DNA of 64,000 nucleotides from Lentilitoribacter sp039986595 (GTDB lineage Bacteria; Pseudomonadota; Alphaproteobacteria; Rhizobiales; Rhizobiaceae). Below, piece after piece: positions 9,141 to 18,106 of the stretch. The notes under the pieces are model-generated. The model saw nothing but the letters and a program-made list of their open reading frames with translations, ran no database searches and was not told the origin of the DNA. The DNA is taken from contig JBDWQJ010000004.1 in the NCBI GenBank assembly GCA_039986595.1, positions 744,001 to 808,000 on the forward strand. The letters are read 5' to 3'. Within the stretch, counting starts at the first letter, position 1. Each line of letters starts with the position of its first letter. The position numbers were made by a program, and so were the translations under genes.

Positions 9141-9172
9141 CACGAAATGCGAAGAAACTTCACGAAATGCGA
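9141..9172 (-). promoter_or_regulatory. Direct repeat, candidate LytTR operator for coxMSL
   Basis: Two identical copies of CACGAAATGCGA at 9141-9152 and 9161-9172, exactly 20 bases apart, in the 127 bases between coxC and coxM. LytTR DNA-binding domains bind pairs of direct repeats about two helical turns apart, and the gene just upstream encodes a LytTR protein. The site lies about 90-115 bases before the coxM start, where an activator site would be expected. Seen: the repeat. Inferred: its role. Confidence 0.6.
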
Positions 9173-9182
9173 TATTTGAGTT

Positions 9183-10319
9183 TTAGCTAATGTCTAATTC
9201 TTTGCGAATTTCATTTAGTTTTGAGCGGCTAACTGGAACTTTTTCAAAGGACTTAAATTTTGAGAACAACAAATATCCGTTGTCTTTAGTGCGTTCAAAG
9301 CTGCTGATATGGCGTGGATTTACAAGGTAACTTCGATGGGTTTGTAAAAAGCCTTCACCTGAAAGCCTCTTCTTCATTTCAGAGATGTTCCAAGGGCAAA
9401 AGTGTTTCTCATCAACGGAATATAAAATCGTGTAATGACCCTCAGCGCGGATTGCAGCTATATCTTCAACTTTGATAAAATGGGTTTGGTTGTTTTTCTC
9501 ATAAGGTATCTGAATCCAGTTTTTCTCTCCGGGCTCATTGGGATTAACTGCAATGACATCGGTTGCTTTGTCAGAAACTAAACCGTCGGTCATTGCTTCC
9601 TCAACAAGATCGGCTTTAAAATTTGAAGGGAGTAAGCTGACGCTCATTAGTAAAAATGCGCCACTTATGACGAAGCTTGCTAGCGCAACACCTAAGGCCA
9701 ATACTTCATTACTCATTCGCAGATCTGGCACGGGAGCGTTGCTCATTTCTTCAAATTCTGTTCCGGCCATAGCAACAAAATGCACCATAAATACGGCTAT
9801 GCCGAACAAAACAGTTCCAGCAATAATATTTTTGTTCTCGCGCTCGTTATAAGCAATAAAGATCATACTTGTGCTTAGAATTATTGATGTAGCAATTGCT
9901 ATGATAATCCCAATTCCGGAATAAATGGGATGTACCAACCGAATGCCGTACATGCCTAAATAGTGCATGGCTAATATGCCTGAGCCAACGATAACGCCCG
10001 CAATTGTTTTGGTCTGCACGGTGCGCGGAATAAAATGCATAATTAACAGCGCGATCCCAACAACTAAGATGGCGACCAACGCGGATGCGAGTGTAATCAA
10101 TGCATCATAGAAGAATGGTACAGGTAGCTTCATACCGAGCATAGCAACAAAGTGCATTGACCAAATTCCTGTGCCCATTGCAATTGCAGCCATAATGACG
10201 GCGCGCTTGCGTGCAACAAGATTGAGCCCTGATGCACCTTGCATGACACTAAGACCAGTGAAACCAGCCATCATTGCAACGATCAATGATGCTGAAATCA
10301 GCAAATGGTTATGCGACAT
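9183..10319 (-). CDS. coxC: CoxC-like MHYT membrane sensor with LytTR DNA-binding domain
   Basis: About 378 residues. The N-terminal ~240 residues form a seven-helix MHYT sensor region with repeated Met-His motifs (WSMHFVAMLGMKL, LAMHYLGMYGIRL, FMVHFVAMAGTEF) proposed to bind metal and sense CO, O2 or NO. The C-terminal ~100 residues are a LytTR DNA-binding domain (FIKVEDIAAIRAEGHYTIL, FLQTHRSYLVNP, VPVSRSKLNEI). This is the architecture of CoxC and CoxH of Oligotropha, and the gene lies upstream of coxM as coxC does there. The frame can extend to a TTG at 10346, but MSHNHLLIS at 10319 fits MHYT proteins better. It probably regulates the cox genes. Confidence 0.85.
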   Translation of the reverse strand: MSHNHLLISASLIVAMMAGFTGLSVMQGASGLNLVARKRAVIMAAIAMGTGIWSMHFVAMLGMKLPVPFFYDALITLASALVAILVVGIALLIMHFIPRTVQTKTIAGVIVGSGILAMHYLGMYGIRLVHPIYSGIGIIIAIATSIILSTSMIFIAYNERENKNIIAGTVLFGIAVFMVHFVAMAGTEFEEMSNAPVPDLRMSNEVLALGVALASFVISGAFLLMSVSLLPSNFKADLVEEAMTDGLVSDKATDVIAVNPNEPGEKNWIQIPYEKNNQTHFIKVEDIAAIRAEGHYTILYSVDEKHFCPWNISEMKKRLSGEGFLQTHRSYLVNPRHISSFERTKDNGYLLFSKFKSFEKVPVSRSKLNEIRKELDIS

Positions 10320-10706
10320 TTCTAGCACTTGTGACTTCTCTCCCAATTCCCCCGTCCGTGTTTATAAGAAGGGTCATAGCTCGTGGTCAACGATATTTTC
10401 GATCAATGTATAATAGGGTGATCAAATTACGGTGCAACCTATTGATTTTTGTTGGTGTCTTTGAGTTCTAAAACGTGTGGGTAGATGAGGTGATCATTGG
10501 TTAAGTCAAAGCCGTGTTTTGATTTGCGATGTTTGCAGTTAAAGCTTCGTCTGAGAGATATTCTCGCATTTAAAACGATAAAACGCAGACCTCATTTTAG
10601 TCAGACAACTTTTGAAAAATAGTAATAAAAATATACTCTTAATTGATTTTCATGTGCTTGCGTAGGTGCTGATTTATTGCATATCAGACGATAAAAAGCC
10701 ATAAAT

Positions 10707-10718
10707 GTTAACGATAAC
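10707..10718 (+). promoter_or_regulatory. LacI-family operator GTTAACGATAAC
   Basis: Near-palindrome centred on CG, of the GTTA-N4-TAAC type found seven times in this region. It lies just upstream of a TTGACA box. The motif matches the known ATGTTA-N4-TAACAT element of E. coli GntR/IdnR (established knowledge). Confidence 0.7.
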
Positions 10719-10720
10719 AC

Positions 10721-10749
10721 TTGACACATGTTACCGATAACGTGATGAT
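10721..10749 (+). promoter_or_regulatory. Promoter of the first sugar ABC operon
   Basis: A perfect -35 box, TTGACA at 10721-10726, is followed after 17 bases by GATGAT (10744-10749, 4 of 6 matches to the -10 consensus). One operator abuts the -35 upstream and the other lies in the spacer, the classic layout for repression. Confidence 0.6.
10730..10741 (+). promoter_or_regulatory. LacI-family operator GTTACCGATAAC
   Basis: Second operator of the pair, in the spacer between the -35 and -10 boxes, 23 bases from the first (about two helical turns). Confidence 0.7.
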
Positions 10750-10876
10750 GTAACCAATGATCTATCACAATGAATGATGATCATTTGGAGGAAATATTAG
10801 GCGGATCAACCTTGTTCGACCCTGATCGTGAAAGCGATTTTCAGGGAACGGTTCACTGATGCCTTTTGGAGGAATA

Positions 10877-11641
10877 ATGACTGATAAAAAACCCATAATC
10901 TCGATGCGTGGCATCGTCAAAAGATTTGGTGGCGTTGTTGCACTCAACGATGTCGATATGGACGCATATGCTGGCGAAGTTTTAGCTATCGTTGGTGATA
11001 ATGGCGCCGGTAAATCCACTCTCATCAAAATTCTCACCGGGGTATATCAGCCCACTGAAGGTGCGATTACCTTGGATGATAAACCGCTTGAAATGAGCTC
11101 ACATGCTGACGCGATTGATGTGGGCATTGATGCTGTATACCAAACATTGGCTTTGGCCGATCACTTAGATCCTGCTGCCAATATGTTTCTTGGCAGCGAA
11201 TTAACCAAAAAAGTTTTCGGAATTACGCTTTTGGACAACAAGAAAATGCGTTCTGAAACCGAGCGCGTTCTCATGGAGCGCCTTGGTGTGCGGCTACGCT
11301 CGTTGGACGCTCAAACAGATAGTCTGTCTGGCGGTCAGCGTCAGGCCGTTGCGATTGCGCGAGCCGTTTACAACACCAATCTCCGCGTTCTTGTCATGGA
11401 CGAGCCAACGGCGGCATTGGGACCACAGGAAACTGCGCGGACCCTTAAACTCATCAAAGCGCTGAAGGAGCAAGGCCTTGCTGTGATCCTAATTAGCCAT
11501 TCACTGGACGATGTTTTTGAAGTAGCTGACCGCGTCCACGTTCAGCGTCGTGGCCAAAATGTTGGCGTTGTTAAAACAACCGAGAGTTCAACTCAAGAAG
11601 TATTGGGCATGATCGTAGGCGCAAAGGAGGACGCAGCATGA
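10877..11641 (+). CDS. Sugar ABC importer ATPase, single-domain (FrcA-like)
   Basis: 254 residues with one nucleotide-binding domain: Walker A GDNGAGKST, signature LSGGQRQAVAIARA, Walker B VLVMDEPTAAL, switch histidine in LISHS. Most ribose-type importers have a duplicated ~500-residue ATPase; this short form is like the FrcA type. The start at 10877 is preferred (MTDKKPIISMRGIV) because GGAGGA lies just before it; an ATG six codons upstream is also in frame. The stop overlaps the permease start (ATGA). It is first in an operon with the permease and binding protein, behind two LacI-type operators. Confidence 0.88.
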   Translation: MTDKKPIISMRGIVKRFGGVVALNDVDMDAYAGEVLAIVGDNGAGKSTLIKILTGVYQPTEGAITLDDKPLEMSSHADAIDVGIDAVYQTLALADHLDPAANMFLGSELTKKVFGITLLDNKKMRSETERVLMERLGVRLRSLDAQTDSLSGGQRQAVAIARAVYNTNLRVLVMDEPTAALGPQETARTLKLIKALKEQGLAVILISHSLDDVFEVADRVHVQRRGQNVGVVKTTESSTQEVLGMIVGAKEDAA

Positions 11642-12765
11642 GTACCCCAGCTGTAGATGCACATAAACAACCGTTCTCCGAACGGATAGAACCCTATATG
11701 GCAATCATCGCGCCGATGGCCATGATTTTTGCAATTTTTCTTTTCATGGCAGTCGCTTCTCCGACCCGCTTCTTCCGACCGGACAATTTAACACTGATCC
11801 TTCAGGATGCAGCGCTTTACATGCCAATGGCTATGGCAATGACCTATGTGATCACGTTGAGAGGGATTGATCTTTCGGTTGGCTCTGTTGCGGTGCTTTC
11901 GTCCATCATCATGGCATTTTTAGTAAAGCAATACGGTTTCTCGATCTATGTCGGTATTCCAATCGCCTTGACGATTGGTGCGTTGCTCGGCCTCATCAAC
12001 GGCCTCATCATCACACGCCTCAATGTACCCGATCTTATTGGAACCTTGGCGATGGACCTCGTTTACAAAGGTCTTGCGCTGTTGTTGGCAAAGGGTCTTG
12101 TTCTTGCTCGCTTCCCAGAAGTGTTGACCGAACTTGGTCGCGGGCAAACGCCATTTCTCATTCCAACACCGGCTGTTATTGGCATGTTGGTCATGGCACT
12201 TGGTTATTTTGCACTGAAGCGTACTTATTTTGGTCGCTATACTGTGGCTATCGGTTCCAGCCCTGAATCGGCGGAACTGACCGGCATCGGTGTGAACCGT
12301 CATAAATTGTATGCATATGTGCTTTGCGGTGCCTGTGCTGCGCTTGCCGGCCTGATGCTAACGGGCAAGCAAAATGCGATCCAAGCAACAATGGCTCCGT
12401 TCTTTAACCTACATGTTATTGCGGCAGTTGTTGTTGGTGGCACATCGTTGTTCGGCGGACGTGCTTCGATGATTGGTTCATTCTCCGGTGTATTGCTTCT
12501 TGCTATGATGTTGAACGCCTTGGTAACGCTGCGCATTGAGTTTTTCTGGCAGCCTGTTGCTTCCGGCTTCGTGATCATCAGTTCGGTCGCACTTTATGCC
12601 TGGATTCAGAAGAAAGACAGAGATGGAGCAATGGGTCTCTTTGCGGGCTTAAAGTCTGCCGAGGGGGCGAAAACCATGCAACTTGCCGCCATAATTATCG
12701 GTCTGTTGATAGCACTCCTTGCCATCGGCGGTATCACCGCTGGAGGCGTAACGGCGAGCGGTTAA
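11638..12765 (+). CDS. Sugar ABC importer permease (RbsC/AraH family)
   Basis: 375 residues with about ten membrane segments and the hallmark RGIDLSVGSVAVLSSI (about residue 80) and VVVGGTSLFGGRASMIGS (about 265) of BPD_transp_2 sugar permeases. It overlaps the ATPase gene by four bases. The C-terminal ~60 residues add an extra hydrophobic helix (AAIIIGLLIALLAIGGI) beyond the usual end. The sugar is not determined; the operators it shares with gluconate/idonate genes suggest a sugar acid or related compound (inference). Confidence 0.9.
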   Translation: MSTPAVDAHKQPFSERIEPYMAIIAPMAMIFAIFLFMAVASPTRFFRPDNLTLILQDAALYMPMAMAMTYVITLRGIDLSVGSVAVLSSIIMAFLVKQYGFSIYVGIPIALTIGALLGLINGLIITRLNVPDLIGTLAMDLVYKGLALLLAKGLVLARFPEVLTELGRGQTPFLIPTPAVIGMLVMALGYFALKRTYFGRYTVAIGSSPESAELTGIGVNRHKLYAYVLCGACAALAGLMLTGKQNAIQATMAPFFNLHVIAAVVVGGTSLFGGRASMIGSFSGVLLLAMMLNALVTLRIEFFWQPVASGFVIISSVALYAWIQKKDRDGAMGLFAGLKSAEGAKTMQLAAIIIGLLIALLAIGGITAGGVTASG

Positions 12766-12786
12766 ATCAGATCCATTTAAAGAATT

Positions 12787-12807
12787 GGCCGTGGGGTTTC
12801 CACGGTC
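12787..12807 (+). other. Intercistronic hairpin before the binding-protein gene
   Basis: GGCCGTGG (12787-12794) pairs with CCACGGTC (12800-12807), with one G-U pair and a 5-base loop, between the permease stop and the binding-protein start. No U-run follows. It probably stabilises the downstream binding-protein message. Confidence 0.45.
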
Positions 12808-12844
12808 AGTTTCAAACATTCTCATAACTAGGGAGGAAACCAAT

Positions 12845-13990
12845 ATGAGATTATTTACGACCACAGCACTAACAGCCATGATTGCCTTTACAGGCGCAGC
12901 AATGGCCGATGGCCACTCAAAGCTTCCACTTAAGGAGCTTCCAGGTATCGCAGATCGCGATCACTGGGTGCCAGGTGAAGTGAATGCCGACGGTGCACTG
13001 GAAGCGATGCAGGCGGTTGTTGGTGCAGAAGCTGTACCATTTTCAGGTACACAAGATAACCCGATCCAAATTGCACTGATCTACCCTTCTTCGGATACAT
13101 CAGATTTTTGGGCTCGCAACTATCTAGCTATGACAAAGCGTCTTGATCAGTTAGGCATAAAATATGAAACAACTGAGTTTGCGTCACGCCAGGTTGAACA
13201 TTCTTTGCAGTCTACCTACACTAATCAGGTTGTTCTTGATAAAGACATCTACGACTACGTAGTGTTCGGTCCATCTGAGCTTGCAGTTCAGGCAGACAAC
13301 ATCTCCAAACTCGCCGGAGAAGATGCGTTAACGACTTATGTCTGGGCGTTCCATACGCCTCTCAAGGATCTTGAAAATCAACCAGACGCATGGTTTGATT
13401 TCTCTTCTGCAGCTGGTGCTCTTACCATGTGCGACTACATGCTTGGGCGTCTTGGTGAAGGTGTTACGATGGCGATGAACCGTGGTATCCCAGGCATTAC
13501 CGACAATCAACGTTCTGGCGATTTCAAAGCCTGCGTTGAAGAAAAAGGCAACTGGACAACTGTTTACGAACACTATGGTGAGTATCAGCGTGAAGGCGGT
13601 TTTGCCGGCACATCTTTGATTTTGCAATCCTATCCTGAAGCAACAGTGATCCACAATGCGAACACGGCAATGGCTATGGGTTCTGTAGAAGCGCAAGTCT
13701 CTGTTGGTAAAGAGAAAGAAGTCTTCTCAACGGGTTGGGGTGGTACGGGCCTTGAGCTGGATGCAATCCGTCGCGGTGAGCTAGATGCAACGCCAATGCG
13801 TATGGGTGATGATGTTGGTGCCGCCACAGCGGAAGCCATCAAAGCCGATTTGGAAGAGCGTGCAGGTGAGTTGCCATTCGTGTTCTTGGGCCGCATTACA
13901 GTTGCTCATGATCAGATGAGTGCTGAGGAAATTGACAGCCTTGAAAAAGAAGCTTTCCGTTTCTCAGGTGTTGGCGCGCTAAAGCGGTAG
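12845..13990 (+). CDS. Periplasmic sugar-binding protein of ABC importer 1
   Basis: 381 residues. The start at 12845 is preceded by AGGGAGGAAACC and gives a signal peptide, MRLFTTTALTAMIAFTGAAMA, cleaved before DGHSK. The mature protein looks like a type 1 periplasmic binding protein (PIQIALIYPSSDTSDFW, DYVVFGPSELAVQ, AMNRGIPGITDNQRSGDFKAC), somewhat longer than RbsB, with a TorT-like flavour. It is the last gene of the operon and is followed by a strong terminator at 14039. Ligand unknown. An upstream in-frame ATG at 12785 lies before the hairpin and is rejected as the start. Confidence 0.85.
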   Translation: MRLFTTTALTAMIAFTGAAMADGHSKLPLKELPGIADRDHWVPGEVNADGALEAMQAVVGAEAVPFSGTQDNPIQIALIYPSSDTSDFWARNYLAMTKRLDQLGIKYETTEFASRQVEHSLQSTYTNQVVLDKDIYDYVVFGPSELAVQADNISKLAGEDALTTYVWAFHTPLKDLENQPDAWFDFSSAAGALTMCDYMLGRLGEGVTMAMNRGIPGITDNQRSGDFKACVEEKGNWTTVYEHYGEYQREGGFAGTSLILQSYPEATVIHNANTAMAMGSVEAQVSVGKEKEVFSTGWGGTGLELDAIRRGELDATPMRMGDDVGAATAEAIKADLEERAGELPFVFLGRITVAHDQMSAEEIDSLEKEAFRFSGVGALKR

Positions 13991-14038
13991 TTACTAAAAA
14001 CCAGAGGCGTTCATAAATTAATCTCCCGCCTCCAAAGA

Positions 14039-14077
14039 AAGGCCACGCATTTGCCCGATGCGTGGCCTTAATTTTTT
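14039..14077 (+). terminator. Rho-independent terminator of sugar ABC operon 1
   Basis: A 12-bp perfect stem, AAGGCCACGCAT (14039-14050) with ATGCGTGGCCTT (14058-14069), 7-base loop, then AATTTTTT. It lies 50 bases after the binding-protein stop. Confidence 0.9.
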
Positions 14078-14361
14078 GGGCAATCATCTTTGGTTGTCTC
14101 ACATAAGATGAACATAGCTTTATAGGCTTAGGTCCCACGTCTCTCATCATCCGTGTCATTCGACTCAATTAGATGCTAGATGCTTTAGGGTAGCTAATCT
14201 CGTTTGCGAATTCAGGGAGCATCATAATATTAGATAAGTTTTGACACACTGGATGGGATCGTAGGTGCATCCCCTTAGTCATTCGTTATCAGAACAAGAT
14301 TGAAAGCAGAATTATCCTCGTCAGTGTGCATGTCTAAATTAGGTTATGAGTAACTGAGCAC
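14078..14361. other. Intergenic gap between two convergent sugar ABC operons
   Basis: About 280 bases between two facing terminators. I see no open frame with a start signal, no RNA gene and no repeat here. Confidence 0.6.
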
Positions 14362-14388
14362 AAAAAAAGGGCGACTAAAAAGCCGCCC
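14362..14388 (-). terminator. Rho-independent terminator of sugar ABC operon 2
   Basis: On the minus strand GGGCGGC (14388-14382) pairs with GTCGCCC (14375-14369) around a short T-rich loop, followed by seven T residues (14368-14362). It lies about 35 bases past the binding-protein stop. Confidence 0.85.
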
Positions 14389-14421
14389 TAAGTTGGTAGG
14401 AGTTTATATAATCGCTAGATC

Positions 14422-15486
14422 TTATTTGCCCCAGATTGTTGCATAAGCTTCACGATAAGGAGATTGCGGATCAAACTGATTGCTATCACCCATCGCTTTT
14501 AAACCTTCTTCGGTCACAAGCGCTGGAGATGTTACATAGCCGGAACATGCTTCGCCTTGGACAGCTCGGTTTAGCTCATCCACCAGCTGCCAACCTTGTA
14601 GGTTTAGCGGTTCTGCAACTGTGATTGCCTGGTATTGGTTTGTGCGAATTCGTTGGAATGCAGCTTCAGATCCATCACCAGCAGAACCTGCTTTTGGCGA
14701 ACCGTCACCTGAAATCCCAGCGGCCGCTAGTGCAGGGCCCATAAAGTCGAAATACAAATCATTGATCGCTAGCGCGTGTGTCCATTTTGCGCCATACTTT
14801 TGTAGAAGCGATGTTGTTAGTGGGCCCATACGAGCAGATGTATCGGCAATCGGAGTGTCGACATATTCTAAGACTGTGCCACCCATCTTTTCGATGGTTT
14901 CCTGAATACGGTCAGCTTTATCAATTGCGATCTGATATGTAGAATCGGTGAAGATCACAACACCTGGTTTGCCTTCGCCATCGGCGATGGCCCATTCAGC
15001 CGCTGTTTCTGACACGGTCATTGCATCTGTTGAAACATTGGAAAAGATGCCGCCGGGTGCATCACACCCAATTTTAGGTCCGGAGTGCCAAGACACCATA
15101 GGAATATTAGCTGCTGCAACAGTTTCTAAAGCCGCTTGTTGTTCAACCGCATCAAAGCCGTTGATCACAATTCCATCGGGTTTAAGTGCCATAGCTTGAC
15201 CAAATGCAGCTGTGCGACCAGAAATAGATCCCGCGCCATCAAGCACACGAACGGTCCAACCAATTTTCTCAGCGGCTTCTGCCACACCATTGGTTACGCC
15301 CAAGATGCCGCCGTTTTTAAGATCACCTGCTAGCACCACAATTGTTTTATCTGCTGCGGCCTTCGGTCCTGTTGTTGGTCCATCCCATTTGTCCATGGCG
15401 TAAGCTGCAGAGAAACCTGTGCCTGCCATTAAAGTGCCTGCAAGCAGGACTTTCATAAATGTACGTTTCAGCATTATTTCCTCCAT
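14422..15486 (-). CDS. Periplasmic sugar-binding protein of ABC importer 2 (RbsB-like)
   Basis: 354 residues. There is a signal peptide within the first ~30 residues (MLKRTFMKVLLAGTLMAGTGFSA). A Peripla_BP_4 fold follows (KTIVVLAGDLKNGGILGVTNGV, KPDGIVINGFDAVEQQAALETV, GVVIFTDSTYQIAIDKADRI). The actual start may be at MLKRTF, four codons in, since GGAGG precedes it. It is third in an ATPase-permease-binding protein operon on the minus strand, ended by the terminator at 14362-14388. Ligand unknown; co-location with idonate/gluconate genes suggests a sugar acid (inference). Confidence 0.88.
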   Translation of the reverse strand: MEEIMLKRTFMKVLLAGTLMAGTGFSAAYAMDKWDGPTTGPKAAADKTIVVLAGDLKNGGILGVTNGVAEAAEKIGWTVRVLDGAGSISGRTAAFGQAMALKPDGIVINGFDAVEQQAALETVAAANIPMVSWHSGPKIGCDAPGGIFSNVSTDAMTVSETAAEWAIADGEGKPGVVIFTDSTYQIAIDKADRIQETIEKMGGTVLEYVDTPIADTSARMGPLTTSLLQKYGAKWTHALAINDLYFDFMGPALAAAGISGDGSPKAGSAGDGSEAAFQRIRTNQYQAITVAEPLNLQGWQLVDELNRAVQGEACSGYVTSPALVTEEGLKAMGDSNQFDPQSPYREAYATIWGK

Positions 15487-15504
15487 AGTTGCTGATAATA
15501 TCTT

Positions 15505-16527
15505 TTACTTTTTGACTGCGCCTTTGCGTCTTTGCGCATAGCCAGCAATTCCGATGGCAACCAATAAGGTCGCACCGTTAAACATCGGTTCAACCCAAAA
15601 TGAACCGCCAAATTGCTGAATTCCTGAAATGCCAACCGCAAGTATTGAGACGCCAATAATTGTGCCCCAAACGTTTACGCGGCCTGGCTTGATAGTTGTT
15701 GATCCCAAAAACGCACCGACAAGTGCTGGAAGCAAATACTCAAGGCCAACACTTGCCTGACCAATTCTAAGCTTTGATGCTAAAATAACGCCTGCAAGTG
15801 CTGTCATGACGCCAGATGAAATAAATGCGCCAACCACGAATTTGCGCGTTGGTATGCCGTTGAGCTCAGCGGCTTTTTGGTTAGCTCCAATGGCATAAAG
15901 ATAACGTCCAATTGGTGTATATTCGAGAACAAGCCAAAGCAGAACTGTGATTACAAAGACATAATATGCGGTGATTGGTAAGCCAAAGACGAAGGTGCTG
16001 CTTAAGGCATAAAACCCATCTGGTAATCCACCAACAACTTGGCGTCCACCTGTGTGCCAAAGTGCGAGTGCATATAAAACCGTACCTGTACCCAATGTTG
16101 CGATGAACGAGTCAATTTTTGCTACTTCCACCAAGATGCCGTTTAAAAAACCAACAAATGCACCAAGCACCAATACGATCACAACGGTGATTGGCCATGG
16201 GATGCCAAACATCGTTTGCAATGAGATCGCAAGAATGTGCCAGATCACGATACCGTAACCAACAGTTAGATCGATACGCCCTGCTGCCATAGGTATCATC
16301 GCCGCTAAACTCAGGATCGCAATGATTGCCTTATCCGACAAAATTGCGCGTAAATTCAGCATGGTTGGGAATGTATCTGGCAGCATCACTGAAAAGAGTG
16401 TGATGAGAAAGATCGTCAAGATAAGTAGCCCGTAAACAGGAATGAAACGGACGAGCTTTTCGCCGAAGCTTAAACCTTTTAACTCTGCTTTTGTTGGCTC
16501 AAGAGCGCCGGATTTGATGGACTGCAT
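15505..16527 (-). CDS. Sugar ABC importer 2 permease (RbsC family)
   Basis: 340 residues with roughly ten membrane segments and the family hallmark GRIDLTVGYGIVIWHIL (about residue 85; compare GGIDLSVG in RbsC). YLLPALVGAFLGSTTIKPGRVN corresponds to the conserved GG(T/A)S loop but reads GAFLGST, a mild variant. It lies between the ATPase (2-base gap upstream) and the binding-protein gene (18-base gap downstream). Confidence 0.88.
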   Translation of the reverse strand: MQSIKSGALEPTKAELKGLSFGEKLVRFIPVYGLLILTIFLITLFSVMLPDTFPTMLNLRAILSDKAIIAILSLAAMIPMAAGRIDLTVGYGIVIWHILAISLQTMFGIPWPITVVIVLVLGAFVGFLNGILVEVAKIDSFIATLGTGTVLYALALWHTGGRQVVGGLPDGFYALSSTFVFGLPITAYYVFVITVLLWLVLEYTPIGRYLYAIGANQKAAELNGIPTRKFVVGAFISSGVMTALAGVILASKLRIGQASVGLEYLLPALVGAFLGSTTIKPGRVNVWGTIIGVSILAVGISGIQQFGGSFWVEPMFNGATLLVAIGIAGYAQRRKGAVKK

Positions 16528-16529
16528 GA

Positions 16530-18062
16530 TTAACTCCTACCTGCTTCCATAGCAGGTGAATTTTGACTGACTTCCCCCGCGGAAGCAGCCTGAATTAGTG
16601 TTTCCGTAGAAAGGCTGACGCCTGACAATTCATCAACGACTTGTCCGCGACTAAATACAATGGCTCGATGGCAGATTGCTGCAACCTCTTCAAAATCGGT
16701 TGAGACAACGATTACACCCATACCTGTTGCAAGCGCTTCAAATAAAAGTGCATAAATTTCTGCTTTGGCGCCGACATCAACGCCTGCTGTTGGATCTTCG
16801 GCAATTAGTAGTTTCCGCCCCGTTGCAAGCCAGCGTCCAACCACGACCTTTTGTTGGTTTCCACCTGATAAAGCTTCAATTGCAAGTGTTGGATCATTGG
16901 GGCTTAGACCGAGTTCTTTGCCAAGCTCATAGGAGTTTTTGTCTTCCTGACGTGGGGACATGAACGAAAATAAGTTGCGGCCAACTGCTTCTGGGTTGAT
17001 GTAGGAGTTTTCACGAATGGTGAGGCTCGGCGCAATGGATTCAACCACACGATCTCGGGCTACAAGTCCTACGCCTGATTTCATTGCAGCGCGCGGGCTG
17101 GATAGATCCGGTGTTGAGCCATTGAGTAAAATAGACCCGGTGAATGGACTGGAACCATAAAAGCTACGTCCGATTTCTTCATGACCCGCACCACGTAAGC
17201 CAACAAGTCCTACCACTTCACCTTGATTGATCTTTAAATCAAGCGGACCTGCAATCCCAGATCTTAAATCTTTTGTTTGAATGACAGGTGCGCCAATATC
17301 AACTTCGGGCCGATCGATTTCGCGAGTTTTTTTGCCAACGATCAAATTGACAAGTTCTGGCGGATTGGTGTGTGCGATGTCGCGCATTCCAACCATCATG
17401 CCATCTCTTAATACCGCAACCCTGTCTGCGATTTTAAATACCTCATCCAAGCGGTGAGATACGTAAATCATCCCAACACCGGCCTCTTTAAGCGGACGAA
17501 GCGCATTGAATAATCGTTCCACTTCGTCCGCGGGGAGGCTTGCCGTAGGTTCGTCTAAAACAAGAAAATCGCACTCAACTGCAAGCGCGCGGGCAATTGC
17601 CACAAGTGATTTTTCAGTTCGGCTGAGATCTGAAATTCGTGTTGTGGGATCAAAATCGCAATCAACTTTTTTAAGTGCAGCTTTGGCGTTTTCTTCTGCC
17701 GACTTCCAATCAATGAAACCCATTTTTCGCGCGTAACCCTGAGACAGTGCCATGTTTTCAGCAATCGTCATCCATTCAACAAGACCAAGATCTTGGTGAA
17801 TGAAAGCCACAGCTTGGCGCTCATCTAAGCGTGATGGGGAGTGGGTGTAATGTATGCCATCTATTGAAACATGTCCGGAATCAGGCTGATGAATGCCACC
17901 TAACACTTTAATAAGCGTGGATTTACCTGCCCCGTTTTCACCTAAAAGTGCAACGATTTCACCACGCGCGACGTGTAAGGACACACCGCGCAGCGCTAGT
18001 GTTCCGCCAAATGATTTGACGATGTCATCGAAAAACAAGCCACCCTGTGTGGACTTCGGCAT
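16530..18062 (-). CDS. Sugar ABC importer 2 ATPase (RbsA/MglA-type, two domains)
   Basis: 510 residues, the normal length of a duplicated ribose-type ATPase. The N-half has GENGAGKST, a degenerate signature LSRTEKSLVAIARAL and FLVLDEPTASL. The C-half has the usual degenerate Walker A (GLRGAGHEE), signature LSGGNQQKVVVGRW and LLIAEDPTAGVDVGAK. It is the first gene of its operon, divergent from a LacI regulator, with operators at 18107 and 18164 in the shared promoter region. Confidence 0.92.
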   Translation of the reverse strand: MPKSTQGGLFFDDIVKSFGGTLALRGVSLHVARGEIVALLGENGAGKSTLIKVLGGIHQPDSGHVSIDGIHYTHSPSRLDERQAVAFIHQDLGLVEWMTIAENMALSQGYARKMGFIDWKSAEENAKAALKKVDCDFDPTTRISDLSRTEKSLVAIARALAVECDFLVLDEPTASLPADEVERLFNALRPLKEAGVGMIYVSHRLDEVFKIADRVAVLRDGMMVGMRDIAHTNPPELVNLIVGKKTREIDRPEVDIGAPVIQTKDLRSGIAGPLDLKINQGEVVGLVGLRGAGHEEIGRSFYGSSPFTGSILLNGSTPDLSSPRAAMKSGVGLVARDRVVESIAPSLTIRENSYINPEAVGRNLFSFMSPRQEDKNSYELGKELGLSPNDPTLAIEALSGGNQQKVVVGRWLATGRKLLIAEDPTAGVDVGAKAEIYALLFEALATGMGVIVVSTDFEEVAAICHRAIVFSRGQVVDELSGVSLSTETLIQAASAGEVSQNSPAMEAGRS

Positions 18063-18106
18063 AAAACTTCCTCCCTTTCACCGATAAAACAACTCCCAAA
18101 TGTCAG

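Larger units (their letters stand above)
10320..10876. other. Intergenic region between coxC and a sugar ABC operon
   Basis: About 550 bases with no convincing gene. The right third (10700-10750) holds the operator pair and promoter listed separately. The left part is AT-rich and must contain the divergent coxC promoter, which I could not place. A stretch near 10590-10660 is very AT-rich without a clear motif. Confidence 0.6.

Noticed and set aside
12785..13990. Start at 12785 for sugar-binding protein 1
   Set aside because: The extension lies over a hairpin and the ribosome site; Met at 12845 begins the signal peptide.
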